This document shows positions 15,507-22,664 of a stretch of 24,754 nt of DNA, one piece after another. A program made the translations under genes and the position numbers. The stretch comes from Limnoglobus sp043757025 (lineage in GTDB: Bacteria; Planctomycetota; Planctomycetia; Gemmatales; Gemmataceae), in assembly GCA_043757025.1 (NCBI GenBank), contig JAYVQG010000221.1, positions 1-24,754 of the forward strand. Direction: 5' to 3'. Position 1 is the stretch's first letter. Every line of letters begins with the position of its first letter. A model generated the notes under the pieces. It worked only from the letters and a program-made list of their open reading frames with translations. It did no database searches and was not told where the DNA came from.

Positions 15507-18194
15507 TCATCCTTCGAGTAAGCCGCGTGCGAGATCGCGGCCTTTCTCGAGGGCTTCGGGAAGTTTCGCAACGTCCTTGCCGCCAGCCTGAGCCATGTCG
15601 GGTTTGCCGCCGCCTTTGCCGCCGACGAGTTCGGCGATTGGCTTGATGAGATCGCCCGCCTTCACACCTTTTTCCACCAGGTCCGACGTTAGTGCGACTA
15701 CAAGTGAGACTTTATCCGGGGCGTCTTCCCAACCGAAAATGATCGCAGCCGACTTCGACTTTTGGCGAATGCGATCGATCTGCGAACGGACGACTTCCAT
15801 CGTCACGGGCGGTAGGTGCCCGACGAGGAGTTTCGTGCCGTTGACCACGGGGCTGGCATCGAACTGGGCTTCGATGGCCATGATCGCGGCGCGTTTGAGT
15901 TGGTCCTTGAGCTTGGCCATTTCGTCGTCGAGTGCCGACACACGCGTCGGCAGTTCGTCCGGCTTGCATTGAAAGCGATCCGTGAGCGTCGTCACGGTCG
16001 CGCTGAGTTGCGTCATTGCTTCGGCTGCGACGCGGCCACTGACGGCCACGATGCGACGAACGCCCTTCGCGACCGGCTCTTGCGAGGCGATTTTGAAGTA
16101 ACCGATACCGCCCGTTCGCGGCATGTGCGTACCCCCACAGAACTCGATCGAGTCGTCGAAGTTCGCCTTATCGGGCGTCTCCGGGCCGACCATCACGACC
16201 CGTACGGGGTCTGGGTATTTCTCGCCGAACACCGCTTGCACGCCATCGACTTTCTTTGCATCCGCGAGTGGCATCGCGATCGCCGTGATGCTGAGATCGC
16301 GACCGATACGCTGATTCACGAACGCTTCGACTCGGCGAATCTCCTCCGCTGACAGTGGCTTGTCGTGCGCGAAGTCGAAGCGAGTTTTCGCATCGTCGAC
16401 GAGCGAACCTTTCTGCTCGACGTGCCCGCCGAGAACGGTTCGCAACCCGAGGTTCAAGAGGTGCGTGGCGGTGTGGTTTCGCATAATGTCGATGCGGCGA
16501 AGCGTCGACTGCACGAGATTCGCCGATTGCCCGACCGCGATTTCGCCATCGAGCAACGTGCCGAAATGCAAGATGGTATCGCCGAGGCGTTGCGTGTCTT
16601 CGACTTCGAATTCCGCACCCGTTGCCGTGCGGATGGTGCCCGTATCGCCGACCTGCCCGCCTTGTTCGCCGTAAAAGTTCGTGCGGCCCAGAACTAGTGC
16701 CACGGTCTCGCCGGCAAGGATTTTCCCGCTGACGATCATTTCGTTATCGCGAACCCACCCGAGAATTTTTGCATCGATCGCATCGGGGAGATACTTTGCC
16801 GAATCGTCGGTGTTCGGCAGTTCGCCCTTCACGGCGGTCACCGTAAATTTCTTGCCGCCCTTGCGTGCCCGCTCCTGGGCTTCCTTCATCGCTTTTTCGT
16901 AACCGGTCACATCGACGGTCAGTCCTTGTTCGGCCGCCATCTGCTGGGTGATGTCGATGTACAGGCCGAAGGTGTCGTACAGTTTGAAAGCATCGGCACC
17001 GGTGACGACGTTCGTTGCGTCGGCCTTCGTGCGCTCGGCGATGCCCATGAACAGCTTGATGCCGCGGTCGAGGTTTCGCAAGAACGCGACTTCCTCAGTG
17101 TAGATCTGTTCGCGGACTTTCTCGGGGTTCCGCTTGAGTTCGGGGAACGCCGTGCCGAACTGCGCGACCACCGTTGGCACGAGTTTGTGCAGGAACGGCC
17201 CATCGGTGCCGAGGCACTGGCGACCGTATCGCTCGGCGCGGCGGAGGATCCGTTTCAACACGTAGTCCCGGCCATCGTTGCCAATCGTCGCACCGTCGGT
17301 CAGTGCGAACGTCAGCGTGCGGATGTGGTCGCCGATAACGCGGTAGGCGATGTCTTTCACGTCGTCGAGTTTCGCGGTGTAGGCATCGGCAACGGTTATC
17401 GTTCGAATTGCATCAAATATTGGAGTAAACACGTCGGTGTCGTAGTTGCTGTTTTTGCCGTTGAGCACGGCACAGATGCGCTCGAAACCCATACCGGTAT
17501 CGACGTGCTTCGCGGGGAGTGGCGTCAGGCTCCTGTCCGCGTTGCGGTTGAACTGGATGAAGACGTTGTTCCAGATTTCGATGACATCGGGGCTGCCACC
17601 GTTGACCAGTTTCGCGCCGCTACGGTCCGGCGTACGGTCGAAGTGAATCTCCGTACACGGGCCGCAGGGGCCGGTTTCGCCCATCTCCCAGAAGTTGTCC
17701 GCCTTGTTACCCAGGTGGATTTGCGCGGCAGGTACGCCGACCGATTTCCAGATCTCGGCCGCTTCGTCGTCTTTGGGGATGCCGTTGTCCGGGTCGCCCT
17801 CGAACACCGTCACGTGGAGTCGCGTTTTGTCGAGCTTCCAGACTTCCGTAAGGAGTTCCCACGCCCACGCGATCGCGTCTTTTTTGAAGTAATCGCCGAA
17901 GCTCCAGTTGCCGAGCATCTCGAAGAACGTGTGGTGGTACGTGTCCTTGCCGACGTCGTCGAGGTCGTTGTGCTTGCCACCGGCGCGAATGCATTTCTGC
18001 GTGTTCGCCACGCGCGTAAACTTCGGTTTTTCCGTACCGAGGAAGTACGGCTTGAACTGATTCATCCCCGCGTTCGCGAACAGCAACGTCGGGTCGTCGA
18101 GCGGCACGACGGGCGACGACGCCACGAACGTATGGCCGTGCTTCGCGGTGAAGAAATCGATGAACTGCTGGCGAATCTCGGAAGACGAAAGCAT
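15507..18194 (-). CDS. alaS: Alanyl-tRNA synthetase
   Basis: AlaRS charges tRNA-Ala and edits Ser/Gly mischarging. All domains are present over 895 residues. The class II catalytic core is at about 1-250 (motif 1 near SSPVVPLDDPTLLF, motif 2 TRVANTQKCIRAGGKHNDL, motif 3 GMGFERI). The tRNA-recognition domain follows. The editing domain has zinc-binding HTATH (574-578) and CGGTH (686-690). The C-Ala segment is Gly/Lys-rich (VGGKGGGKPD near the end). The ATG at 18192-18194 has a weak GAGAAG before it. It is in the same orientation as the one-carbon operon upstream but separated by 125 bases and probably independently transcribed. Confidence 0.98.
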   Translation of the reverse strand: MLSSSEIRQQFIDFFTAKHGHTFVASSPVVPLDDPTLLFANAGMNQFKPYFLGTEKPKFTRVANTQKCIRAGGKHNDLDDVGKDTYHHTFFEMLGNWSFGDYFKKDAIAWAWELLTEVWKLDKTRLHVTVFEGDPDNGIPKDDEAAEIWKSVGVPAAQIHLGNKADNFWEMGETGPCGPCTEIHFDRTPDRSGAKLVNGGSPDVIEIWNNVFIQFNRNADRSLTPLPAKHVDTGMGFERICAVLNGKNSNYDTDVFTPIFDAIRTITVADAYTAKLDDVKDIAYRVIGDHIRTLTFALTDGATIGNDGRDYVLKRILRRAERYGRQCLGTDGPFLHKLVPTVVAQFGTAFPELKRNPEKVREQIYTEEVAFLRNLDRGIKLFMGIAERTKADATNVVTGADAFKLYDTFGLYIDITQQMAAEQGLTVDVTGYEKAMKEAQERARKGGKKFTVTAVKGELPNTDDSAKYLPDAIDAKILGWVRDNEMIVSGKILAGETVALVLGRTNFYGEQGGQVGDTGTIRTATGAEFEVEDTQRLGDTILHFGTLLDGEIAVGQSANLVQSTLRRIDIMRNHTATHLLNLGLRTVLGGHVEQKGSLVDDAKTRFDFAHDKPLSAEEIRRVEAFVNQRIGRDLSITAIAMPLADAKKVDGVQAVFGEKYPDPVRVVMVGPETPDKANFDDSIEFCGGTHMPRTGGIGYFKIASQEPVAKGVRRIVAVSGRVAAEAMTQLSATVTTLTDRFQCKPDELPTRVSALDDEMAKLKDQLKRAAIMAIEAQFDASPVVNGTKLLVGHLPPVTMEVVRSQIDRIRQKSKSAAIIFGWEDAPDKVSLVVALTSDLVEKGVKAGDLIKPIAELVGGKGGGKPDMAQAGGKDVAKLPEALEKGRDLARGLLEG

Positions 18195-18232
18195 GGACTT
18201 CTCAGCGTGTTTGAGAGGGAATAACCGTAGGG

Positions 18233-18262
18233 ACTAGACACGAAGTTGCTGGAAAAGTTCAA
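18233..18262 (-). promoter_or_regulatory. Putative alaS promoter
   Basis: On the minus strand TTGAAC (18257-18262) and TCTAGT (18233-18238) are 18 bases apart, each 4 of 6 to the sigma70 boxes. They lie 38-68 bases before the alaS start, in the 125-base gap (18195-18319) that otherwise holds nothing I recognise. The match is weak, and placement is the main argument. Confidence 0.3.
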
Positions 18263-18319
18263 GGGGTAACCGGAAGCATCGACCACGCTGAATGTAACGA
18301 ACCGCGAGATGAGGCAAAT

Positions 18320-18817
18320 TCACGACAATGTGGCCGTCCAGTGAAAGACGGCCGACTGGCCGATGTTCTCCTCGACTTCGACCCGCAAGATTTGCGGGGG
18401 GAAGTTGCGGCTCCGCAGGTCGTCGATCAGCCGATGGGCGATCCACTTGGCTAGCAGTTCCGCCGTCGTGTTTTCGATGTCGAGTAGGACGCAATCGCCT
18501 CTAGGGAAGATCCATTCCTTGTCGCCGAAATTCACTCGCACCGATTTCGCCGCGACAACAACGGGGAGAAGCGGGTTCCGCATCGCGATCAGCATGTGGT
18601 GATCGAGTCCGCTCGTAATCGCCAGCGTGCGGTCGCGCAGTGCGAGGAAGTCGAAGACGTAATGATTTTCGTCGAGCGGCCCTTCGACTTCGACAGCGAC
18701 GCGGTAGTTGTGGCCGTGCAATCGCTCGCATTGATCGCCATCGAGCGTGATAAAGTGCCCACAGCTAAAGATGAAAGACTCTTTGGCCACGCGGACGTGA
18801 AAGCGTTCGTTCGGCAT
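18320..18817 (-). CDS. 6-pyruvoyl-tetrahydropterin synthase / QueD-family protein
   Basis: A 165-residue T-fold pterin enzyme. Zinc ligands are visible as His21 (FSCGHF) and His34/His36 (LHGHNY). The catalytic Cys30 sits in CERLHGH, a C-x3-HGH arrangement. Glu in VEENIG near the C-terminus would bind the pterin. QueD (6-carboxytetrahydropterin synthase, queuosine pathway) has this Cys spacing, but this protein is about 40 residues longer. It closes a cluster of H4MPT-related genes, so a role in making the methanopterin pterin moiety is an alternative; this is inference from neighbourhood. The start ATG at 18815-18817 lies 20 bases after the Uma2 gene stop. Confidence 0.88.
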   Translation of the reverse strand: MPNERFHVRVAKESFIFSCGHFITLDGDQCERLHGHNYRVAVEVEGPLDENHYVFDFLALRDRTLAITSGLDHHMLIAMRNPLLPVVVAAKSVRVNFGDKEWIFPRGDCVLLDIENTTAELLAKWIAHRLIDDLRSRNFPPQILRVEVEENIGQSAVFHWTATLS

Positions 18818-18837
18818 AGTTTTGTGTGGCAGTGGGA

Positions 18838-19410
18838 TTAGCGAAACATTTCGCGAACGGGACAGGTGAAGCCAGCCAGTGCGGGTTCGCCGGAAATGGT
18901 TTGATCGATGTTGAACAACTGCGGCTGCGCATCGGGCCGATAAACCGTGACCGTACGATATCGCGCTTCGACCACCCAGACGAGGCTCACGTGGCAACTG
19001 AGATATTCTTCAACTTTATTCATCACTTCGTCTTGCGTGTTACTCGGCGAGAGAATCTCGACCGCCAACACGGGCGGGCCATCGTATAGCGTCGTTCCCG
19101 TAGCATCGTTGCTGGTGACATCGGGTCCGAAGTAGGCGACATCAATGCCCACCGTCGTACTCGGATTGCGGCGAAGGATCGCACCGACTTCGCCGCCCGC
19201 CACCTCGCCACGCGGTTCGGGCAACGTTTGGCACCACACTTCAAGCAAGTGCCCGATACGGATCATCAGGCGGCTATGGATGCGGTTTCGCTTCGTCATG
19301 AGTTCGCGTTCCCAGAGTTTCCCACGGATCAACATTCGATGTTTACCATCGTCGGGAAGTTCGAGAAACTCCTCCGTGGTCATCAGTCGCTCGGTCGTCG
19401 CGGTACTCAT
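18838..19410 (-). CDS. Uma2-family (DUF820) putative restriction endonuclease-like protein, copy 1
   Basis: A 190-residue PD-(D/E)XK-fold protein. It has an N-terminal MTTEEFLELPDDG-type opening. The likely metal-binding residues are Asp90 (GIDVAYFG), Glu118 (LAVEILSPS) and Lys132 (NKVEEYL), and the tail is a conserved-looking GEPALAGFTCPV. Uma2 genes are highly multiplied in planctomycetes and cyanobacteria, and their targets are unknown. The start is set by ATG at 19408-19410 with CGGAG about six bases upstream. The longer upstream frame lies antisense over other genes. It sits between the CitG-like and pterin-synthase genes, 14 and 20 bases from them, so it is expressed with the one-carbon operon. 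Confidence 0.9.
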   Translation of the reverse strand: MSTATTERLMTTEEFLELPDDGKHRMLIRGKLWERELMTKRNRIHSRLMIRIGHLLEVWCQTLPEPRGEVAGGEVGAILRRNPSTTVGIDVAYFGPDVTSNDATGTTLYDGPPVLAVEILSPSNTQDEVMNKVEEYLSCHVSLVWVVEARYRTVTVYRPDAQPQLFNIDQTISGEPALAGFTCPVREMFR

Positions 19411-19424
19411 AAAAACTCCGGCTC

Positions 19425-20294
19425 TCACAGCCAATCGGGTACGTTCCACGGGAACTTTGCGGACACGCTCAACATATCTTCCCGCAACGCAACGAACAAG
19501 CACGCGGTAACGAGGTCCGCCGTCGTACCAGGGTTGAACTCGTTCCGATCCGAGCGCAGATAGCGATCGAGTTCGACTCCCGCGTAGCGGCCATTTTGCG
19601 TGTGCAAGCCACCGAGTTCGAGCACAGAGATTGCTCGTTGTCGGACATTCTCGGCTGCGGGTGCGCCCTTCTTTCTCGCGATCAGCGAATCGGGGAACTC
19701 CGTGAGCCACCGTAGCTGGCATTCGATCACTGCGGATTCGATCTGCCCGAATTTCTCGAAAGCCTCCACGAGAGCGGGAACGCCGAAGTCGAAGAGGTCC
19801 GCATATCCGTTGGCGTACTGCTGCGCGATCATGTCCCGATCCGCCGCGAGTGTCATCGCCTGCAAAAGCGTGACCGTGGGTGCGTCGCGCACGTCCTGTT
19901 CGGGGGCATCGCCGAGGCCGCCCGGCGAGGCCAGCCGGATCGCCCGATAGACGAGTTCGGCATCGCGTACGGTCAGTTCGTTTAACACGCTTTGCACACC
20001 CGAACGCAGCGGTTCGCCATCGGGCACAGCGGCAAGTGGCGCGATGGCGAGGCAGATACCGAGGTTGGTATTTTGGCCGACGAAAGCCTGCGTCGCTTCG
20101 ACTGCCGATAGCACCGTTTGACCGACACTGATACGGTGCGTGTGTCGAAACGCGGGGCCGATCGCGATGGCACTGAGTAGGAAATCGGCGAGCGTGGTGT
20201 TCGTGAAATCGGCGTGCGGATGGACGTTGCCGACCTTCCGCGACAGCGCCTCCCACGTACACGCGGTCTGGACGAGTTGCGAAATATCGTTCAT
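19425..20294 (-). CDS. CitG-like (triphosphoribosyl-dephospho-CoA synthase family) protein of the H4MPT cluster
   Basis: A 289-residue protein related to CitG/MdcB, enzymes that attach a ribosyl group to dephospho-CoA. Family blocks are visible: KVGNVHPHADF (about residues 20-30), NTNLGICLAIAPL (about 76-88), GGLGDAPEQDVRDAP (about 125-139), and NPGTTADLVTA near the C-terminus. No citrate- or malonate-lyase genes are present. Homologues occur among the unnumbered accessory orfs of the H4MPT clusters of methylotrophs and planctomycetes (the orf5/orf7 set of Methylobacterium; I cannot tell which). A ribosyl-transfer step in cofactor synthesis is a reasonable inference. Its ATG overlaps the RimK-like gene stop as ATGA. 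Confidence 0.85.
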   Translation of the reverse strand: MNDISQLVQTACTWEALSRKVGNVHPHADFTNTTLADFLLSAIAIGPAFRHTHRISVGQTVLSAVEATQAFVGQNTNLGICLAIAPLAAVPDGEPLRSGVQSVLNELTVRDAELVYRAIRLASPGGLGDAPEQDVRDAPTVTLLQAMTLAADRDMIAQQYANGYADLFDFGVPALVEAFEKFGQIESAVIECQLRWLTEFPDSLIARKKGAPAAENVRQRAISVLELGGLHTQNGRYAGVELDRYLRSDRNEFNPGTTADLVTACLFVALREDMLSVSAKFPWNVPDWL

Positions 20295-21142
20295 GAATCG
20301 CCTGCTTCAAGCATAAATTGCACGAGCGTTTTGGCCACGTCGACGCCGCAAGTCGGTGCGAGTGCCTTCCAGCCGGGCACGGCATTCACTTCGAGAATGA
20401 ACCACTCGCCACGGTCGTTTTGTATTAAATCGACCCCCGCAACGATCGCTCCCGTGGCGGCGGCAGCCCGTACTGCGAGTGATGTTTCGTGTGCCGAAAG
20501 TTCGTATTTCTCTGCCGTACCACCTTGTGCGACATTCGTCCGCCAGTCGCCGGAGTTCGTGCGCTTCATTGCCGCAATGACCTGGTTATTCAGCACGAAT
20601 GCCCGCACGTCCCAGCCGGGGTGCGGGATGAATTGTTGCAGGTAAAGGATGCCGCGGGTTTGCTCGATCGCGTGAAATGTCCGCCACGCCAACTCGCGAT
20701 CCGTCACGCGAACCATACCGCGCCCCTCGGAACCGAAGAGCGGTTTCACGACGACATCGCCACCGAGCGAATCGAACGCGGCGAGGGCATCGTCCGCCAA
20801 CTGACACACGACTGTCGCAGGCACGGGTAGCCCCGCATTCAGCAGGCGAACATTCGCGAGATATTTATCGACGCAGGTTTCGATCGCACGCGGTGGATTC
20901 AGGATCGCCCGCCCGCTGAGTTCAAAAGCGTGCATGACATCCATTCGGAACACGACTTGCTCCAGCGATCCCGCCGGCATCGTGCGAATGATTGCGGCAT
21001 CGTACTGCGACAGGGGGATGTCATTCGTGGCGGAAAGGCGACGAAAATCGACGGCACTCGCGTGGTGGCCGAGTTCGCGCGCTGCCCGGATGAGGTCTTG
21101 CACGTGCCAGCCATCGCCGCGAGAAAGAATCGCAAAGTGCAT
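20291..21142 (-). CDS. RimK-like ATP-grasp ligase of the H4MPT cluster
   Basis: A 283-residue ATP-grasp enzyme that probably forms an amide bond between a glutamate-like amine and a cofactor or peptide carboxylate. Motifs seen: ATP-binding VVVKPLFGSEGRGM (about 130-143), GWDVRAFVLNN (about 176-186), and the metal-binding GEWFILEVNAVPGW (about 245-258). Archaeal relatives (MptN, CofF, MfnD-type ligases) add glutamate to methanopterin, F420 or methanofuran precursors. The cluster context suggests a comparable step, but the substrate is not readable. ATG at 21140-21142 overlaps the Uma2 stop by one base (TGATG), and its stop overlaps the CitG-like start. The frame is also open upstream across the Uma2 gene but not coding there. 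Confidence 0.9.
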   Translation of the reverse strand: MHFAILSRGDGWHVQDLIRAARELGHHASAVDFRRLSATNDIPLSQYDAAIIRTMPAGSLEQVVFRMDVMHAFELSGRAILNPPRAIETCVDKYLANVRLLNAGLPVPATVVCQLADDALAAFDSLGGDVVVKPLFGSEGRGMVRVTDRELAWRTFHAIEQTRGILYLQQFIPHPGWDVRAFVLNNQVIAAMKRTNSGDWRTNVAQGGTAEKYELSAHETSLAVRAAAATGAIVAGVDLIQNDRGEWFILEVNAVPGWKALAPTCGVDVAKTLVQFMLEAGDS

Positions 21143-21726
21143 CACGCCGACTCGACGGGTGGGATGGGCAGCGGCGCGGGGAACAAGTCCGCCACACGCA
21201 CGCGGAAGCCAGGAAACAGCGGCTCGCCGGGGAGTTCTTCCTCTGCCGTGTAGCGGCGAACCGTACCATCGGCGAGGTACGTATGAACCGAGCGGCAATC
21301 CGGATTCACGACCCAGATCAACGGCACTTTCACGAGCAGATAATCGTTGAGTTTGTCTTCGACATCGTAATACGTGTCGTTCGGCGAGATCACTTCCACA
21401 ACGAGATCTGGAACCAAGCGAGCGTAGCCACGTGGCCCGCGGTTGTTCGGGAAACGACCCGAGCGCACGAACGAAATATCCGGTTTGCGAACGAGCCGAG
21501 GGCGGTGCGGGAAGCAGATGAACCCTGCATCGCTGACCGACAGTAACCCGAGCGGATGGCTTTGCAAGTAATTCGTGAGATATTGCACGATGATCGCGCC
21601 GACGATACCGCACTCGTATCCCATATTCATCTCCTTCAGGTCGCCATCGACGAGTTCGACGCCGCGGGTGCCCGACATCATTTCGAACTGTTCGGGCGTC
21701 AAGTTCGTTCGCAACGAGACGATCAT
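21142..21726 (-). CDS. Uma2-family (DUF820) putative restriction endonuclease-like protein, copy 2
   Basis: A 194-residue Uma2 protein clearly different from copy 1. Putative active-site residues are Asp83 (KPDISFV), Glu111 (VVEVISPND) and Lys125 (DVEDKLNDYL). A Gly-rich N-terminal region and a Pro-rich tail are present. The start is firm: ATG at 21724-21726 with GGAGG about six bases upstream. Its stop overlaps the start of the RimK-like gene (TGATG), so ribosomes finishing this gene can feed into a cofactor-synthesis gene. Before the insertion described at 21795-22626, it would have followed mch by about 30 bases. Confidence 0.9.
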   Translation of the reverse strand: MIVSLRTNLTPEQFEMMSGTRGVELVDGDLKEMNMGYECGIVGAIIVQYLTNYLQSHPLGLLSVSDAGFICFPHRPRLVRKPDISFVRSGRFPNNRGPRGYARLVPDLVVEVISPNDTYYDVEDKLNDYLLVKVPLIWVVNPDCRSVHTYLADGTVRRYTAEEELPGEPLFPGFRVRVADLFPAPLPIPPVESA

Positions 21727-21756
21727 GGGTAACCTCCGGTGATTGCGGTATGGGGA

Positions 21757-21794
21757 TTATCCCAGAAATGACTTGCGTATCAATGCGGGTTCGC
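21757..21794 (-). repeat. Duplicated 3' end of mch (attL-like direct repeat)
   Basis: The 38 bases match 22627-22664 at 36 positions (differences at 21769 and 21781). Read on the minus strand they encode the final 12 residues of Mch (EPALIRKSFLG plus stop); the upstream sequence then diverges at once. The two copies are direct repeats 870 bases apart. This copy is either the leftover of the original gene end after an insertion, or a fragment of a lost mch paralogue. Confidence 0.8.
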
Positions 21795-21803
21795 CGCGCC
21801 GCG
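21793..21803. repeat. Terminal inverted repeat-like sequence, left
   Basis: GCCGCGCCGCG here is the exact reverse complement of CGCGGCGCGGC at 22601-22611. The pair frames the segment between the mch-tail repeats. The left copy abuts its direct repeat; the right copy ends 15 bases before the other. The low-complexity GC composition raises the odds of chance. Confidence 0.35.
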
Positions 21804-21820
21804 ACTTCGGGTGGCCGGTG

Positions 21821-21882
21821 TAATTGACTCCAGCGCCCTACCACCCACCCAACCGTGGACTCATTCCCGAATTTCGGAACCA
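21821..21882 (+). repeat. Dispersed intergenic repeat, copy 2
   Basis: Plus-strand copy of the repeat found inverted at 1-61. Conserved parts are the CCCTACCACCCACCC tract and the TCATTCCCGAATTTCGGAAC segment. Here the G-rich strand has only three full GGG runs, so the G-quadruplex motif of copy 1 is weakened. It lies inside the putative inserted element, in the 219-base spacer between the unknown gene and the Uma2 gene. The rest of that spacer holds the mch-tail fragment and nothing else I recognise. Confidence 0.55.
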
Positions 21883-21945
21883 ACCTAACAGACCAACGAC
21901 TTACGTCCGATTTCGACCGAATATGCCAACACCTGAATTGTCCGA

Positions 21946-22512
21946 TCACAGTTTCCGCTCAATTGGCCAAGAATCCTGTAAATGGTACATGACGAGGGCC
22001 GCATGCGATAGCGGGCTGGATACGTCCTCGACATCCGCGTTGGTCTCGTAATCGAGCAACACCAACGATTTGTCGGCGGCCAACCTGCGCAACTGCTCGA
22101 CTTCTGACGCCAGCCGATGTTCCAGCACCCATTTATAAGCGGGGAGGTAGATGCGGAATCGGGCGTCGCGGTAGCCTAAAAGTGTGTCGCTACCGACGCC
22201 GAAGCGATGGCCGCGGACGGCCCCTCGACTCTTGCCCCCGCGTTTGATGCCCGACATGTCGGTGATGGCCCACTTGCGGGGTTCGATATCTTCCCGCTCG
22301 AACACTTTCAGCCCTTGCCACAGTCCCTCGACCGACTGAGCCATTTCCGATGGTGTGTTCGGGATCGGTACGCCGCCGTGCGGGTAAAACGGGCTGAATC
22401 TCACCCACGGCTCAGCACCCTTGGACGTCACATCAATGACCATTGCGCCGGGCCAGAGCTTTTCTAAAGTACCTGGTTTCTTGCGGCGACTCTCAACGGC
22501 AATCGTCATCAT
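21946..22512 (-). CDS. Uncharacterised protein carried by the insert (DUF6939-like, tentative)
   Basis: A 188-residue soluble protein of unknown function. Conserved-looking blocks are VIDVTSKG (about 26-33), WVRFSPFYPHGGVPIPN (about 36-52), and SVEGLWQGLKVFE (about 60-72). They are followed by a basic Gly-rich segment (MSGIKRGGKSRGAVRGHRFG, about 87-106) and a C-terminal helical region with RIYLPAYKWVLEH. I recall a widespread uncharacterised family with SPFYPHG and SVEGIWQGLKVF blocks, labelled DUF6939, but cannot confirm it. The start is set by ATG at 22510-22512 with GAGGA eight bases upstream; the longer frame to 22548 is less likely. It lies in operon orientation but with gaps of 114 and 219 bases, unlike its tightly packed neighbours. 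Confidence 0.75.
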   Translation of the reverse strand: MMTIAVESRRKKPGTLEKLWPGAMVIDVTSKGAEPWVRFSPFYPHGGVPIPNTPSEMAQSVEGLWQGLKVFEREDIEPRKWAITDMSGIKRGGKSRGAVRGHRFGVGSDTLLGYRDARFRIYLPAYKWVLEHRLASEVEQLRRLAADKSLVLLDYETNADVEDVSSPLSHAALVMYHLQDSWPIERKL

Positions 22513-22545
22513 TTCTGTATCCTCGGCGTGGGCACGTGCATCCAA

Positions 22546-22559
22546 CAATCACATGATTG
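22546..22559. promoter_or_regulatory. Short palindrome upstream of the inserted gene
   Basis: CAATCA and TGATTG are exact reverse complements separated by CA. The palindrome lies about 33 bases before the start of the unknown gene at 21946-22512, where an operator would be expected. Size and placement suggest a repressor site, but nothing else supports it. Confidence 0.25.
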
Positions 22560-22576
22560 CTCTGAGAGTTCATGCC

Positions 22577-22611
22577 CCGCGCTTCGCTACGCAAAGCCTA
22601 CGCGGCGCGGC
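22577..22611. repeat. GC-rich hairpin and right terminal inverted repeat-like sequence
   Basis: CCGCGC (22577-22582) pairs with GCGCGG (22605-22610), and the region between has further partial pairing (CGCTACGC with GCCTACGCGG). The last 11 bases (22601-22611) are the reverse complement of 21793-21803. The structure lies just after the mch stop on the transcribed strand. It could stabilise or end the mch transcript, or mark the edge of the inserted element. Confidence 0.35.
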
Positions 22612-22626
22612 TAAACGTCGATGACG

Positions 22627-22664
22627 TTATCCCAGAAACGACTTGCGTATTAATGCGGGTTCGC
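22627..22664 (-). repeat. 3' end of mch, functional copy of the direct repeat (attR-like)
   Basis: These 38 bases end the mch gene and match 21757-21794 at 36 positions. See the entry for that copy. Confidence 0.8.

Larger units (their letters stand above)
21795..22626. mobile_element. Putative small inserted element (832 bp) at the 3' end of mch
   Basis: The segment is bracketed by 38-bp imperfect direct repeats of the mch 3' end and by an 11-bp inverted repeat near its edges. It contains one gene (21946-22512), a dispersed repeat (21821-21882) and a GC-rich hairpin (22577-22610). Duplication of a gene 3' end with the intact gene preserved is what site-specific integration into a gene end produces. 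No integrase or transposase is encoded, so it would have to be mobilised in trans, or be a decayed remnant. Removing one repeat unit plus the segment leaves mch about 30 bases before the Uma2 gene. Confidence 0.45.

Noticed and set aside
16926..18224. 432-codon open frame on the plus strand
   Set aside because: It lies wholly antisense to alaS, which is a certain gene; open antisense frames are expected at this GC content, and the translation is rich in Val/Arg/Glu with no domain.
19425..20294. True CitG for citrate lyase
   Set aside because: No citrate lyase or malonate decarboxylase genes are nearby, and the gene is stop-start coupled to an H4MPT-cluster ligase.
21757..21826. Pseudogene of a full second mch copy
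   Set aside because: Similarity stops sharply after 12 codons, so only a gene-end duplicate can be supported, not a decayed whole gene.
20291..21949. A 552-codon frame extending the RimK-like ligase upstream
   Set aside because: The extra part is out-of-frame Uma2 sequence; the ligase fold begins at the ATG overlapping the Uma2 stop.
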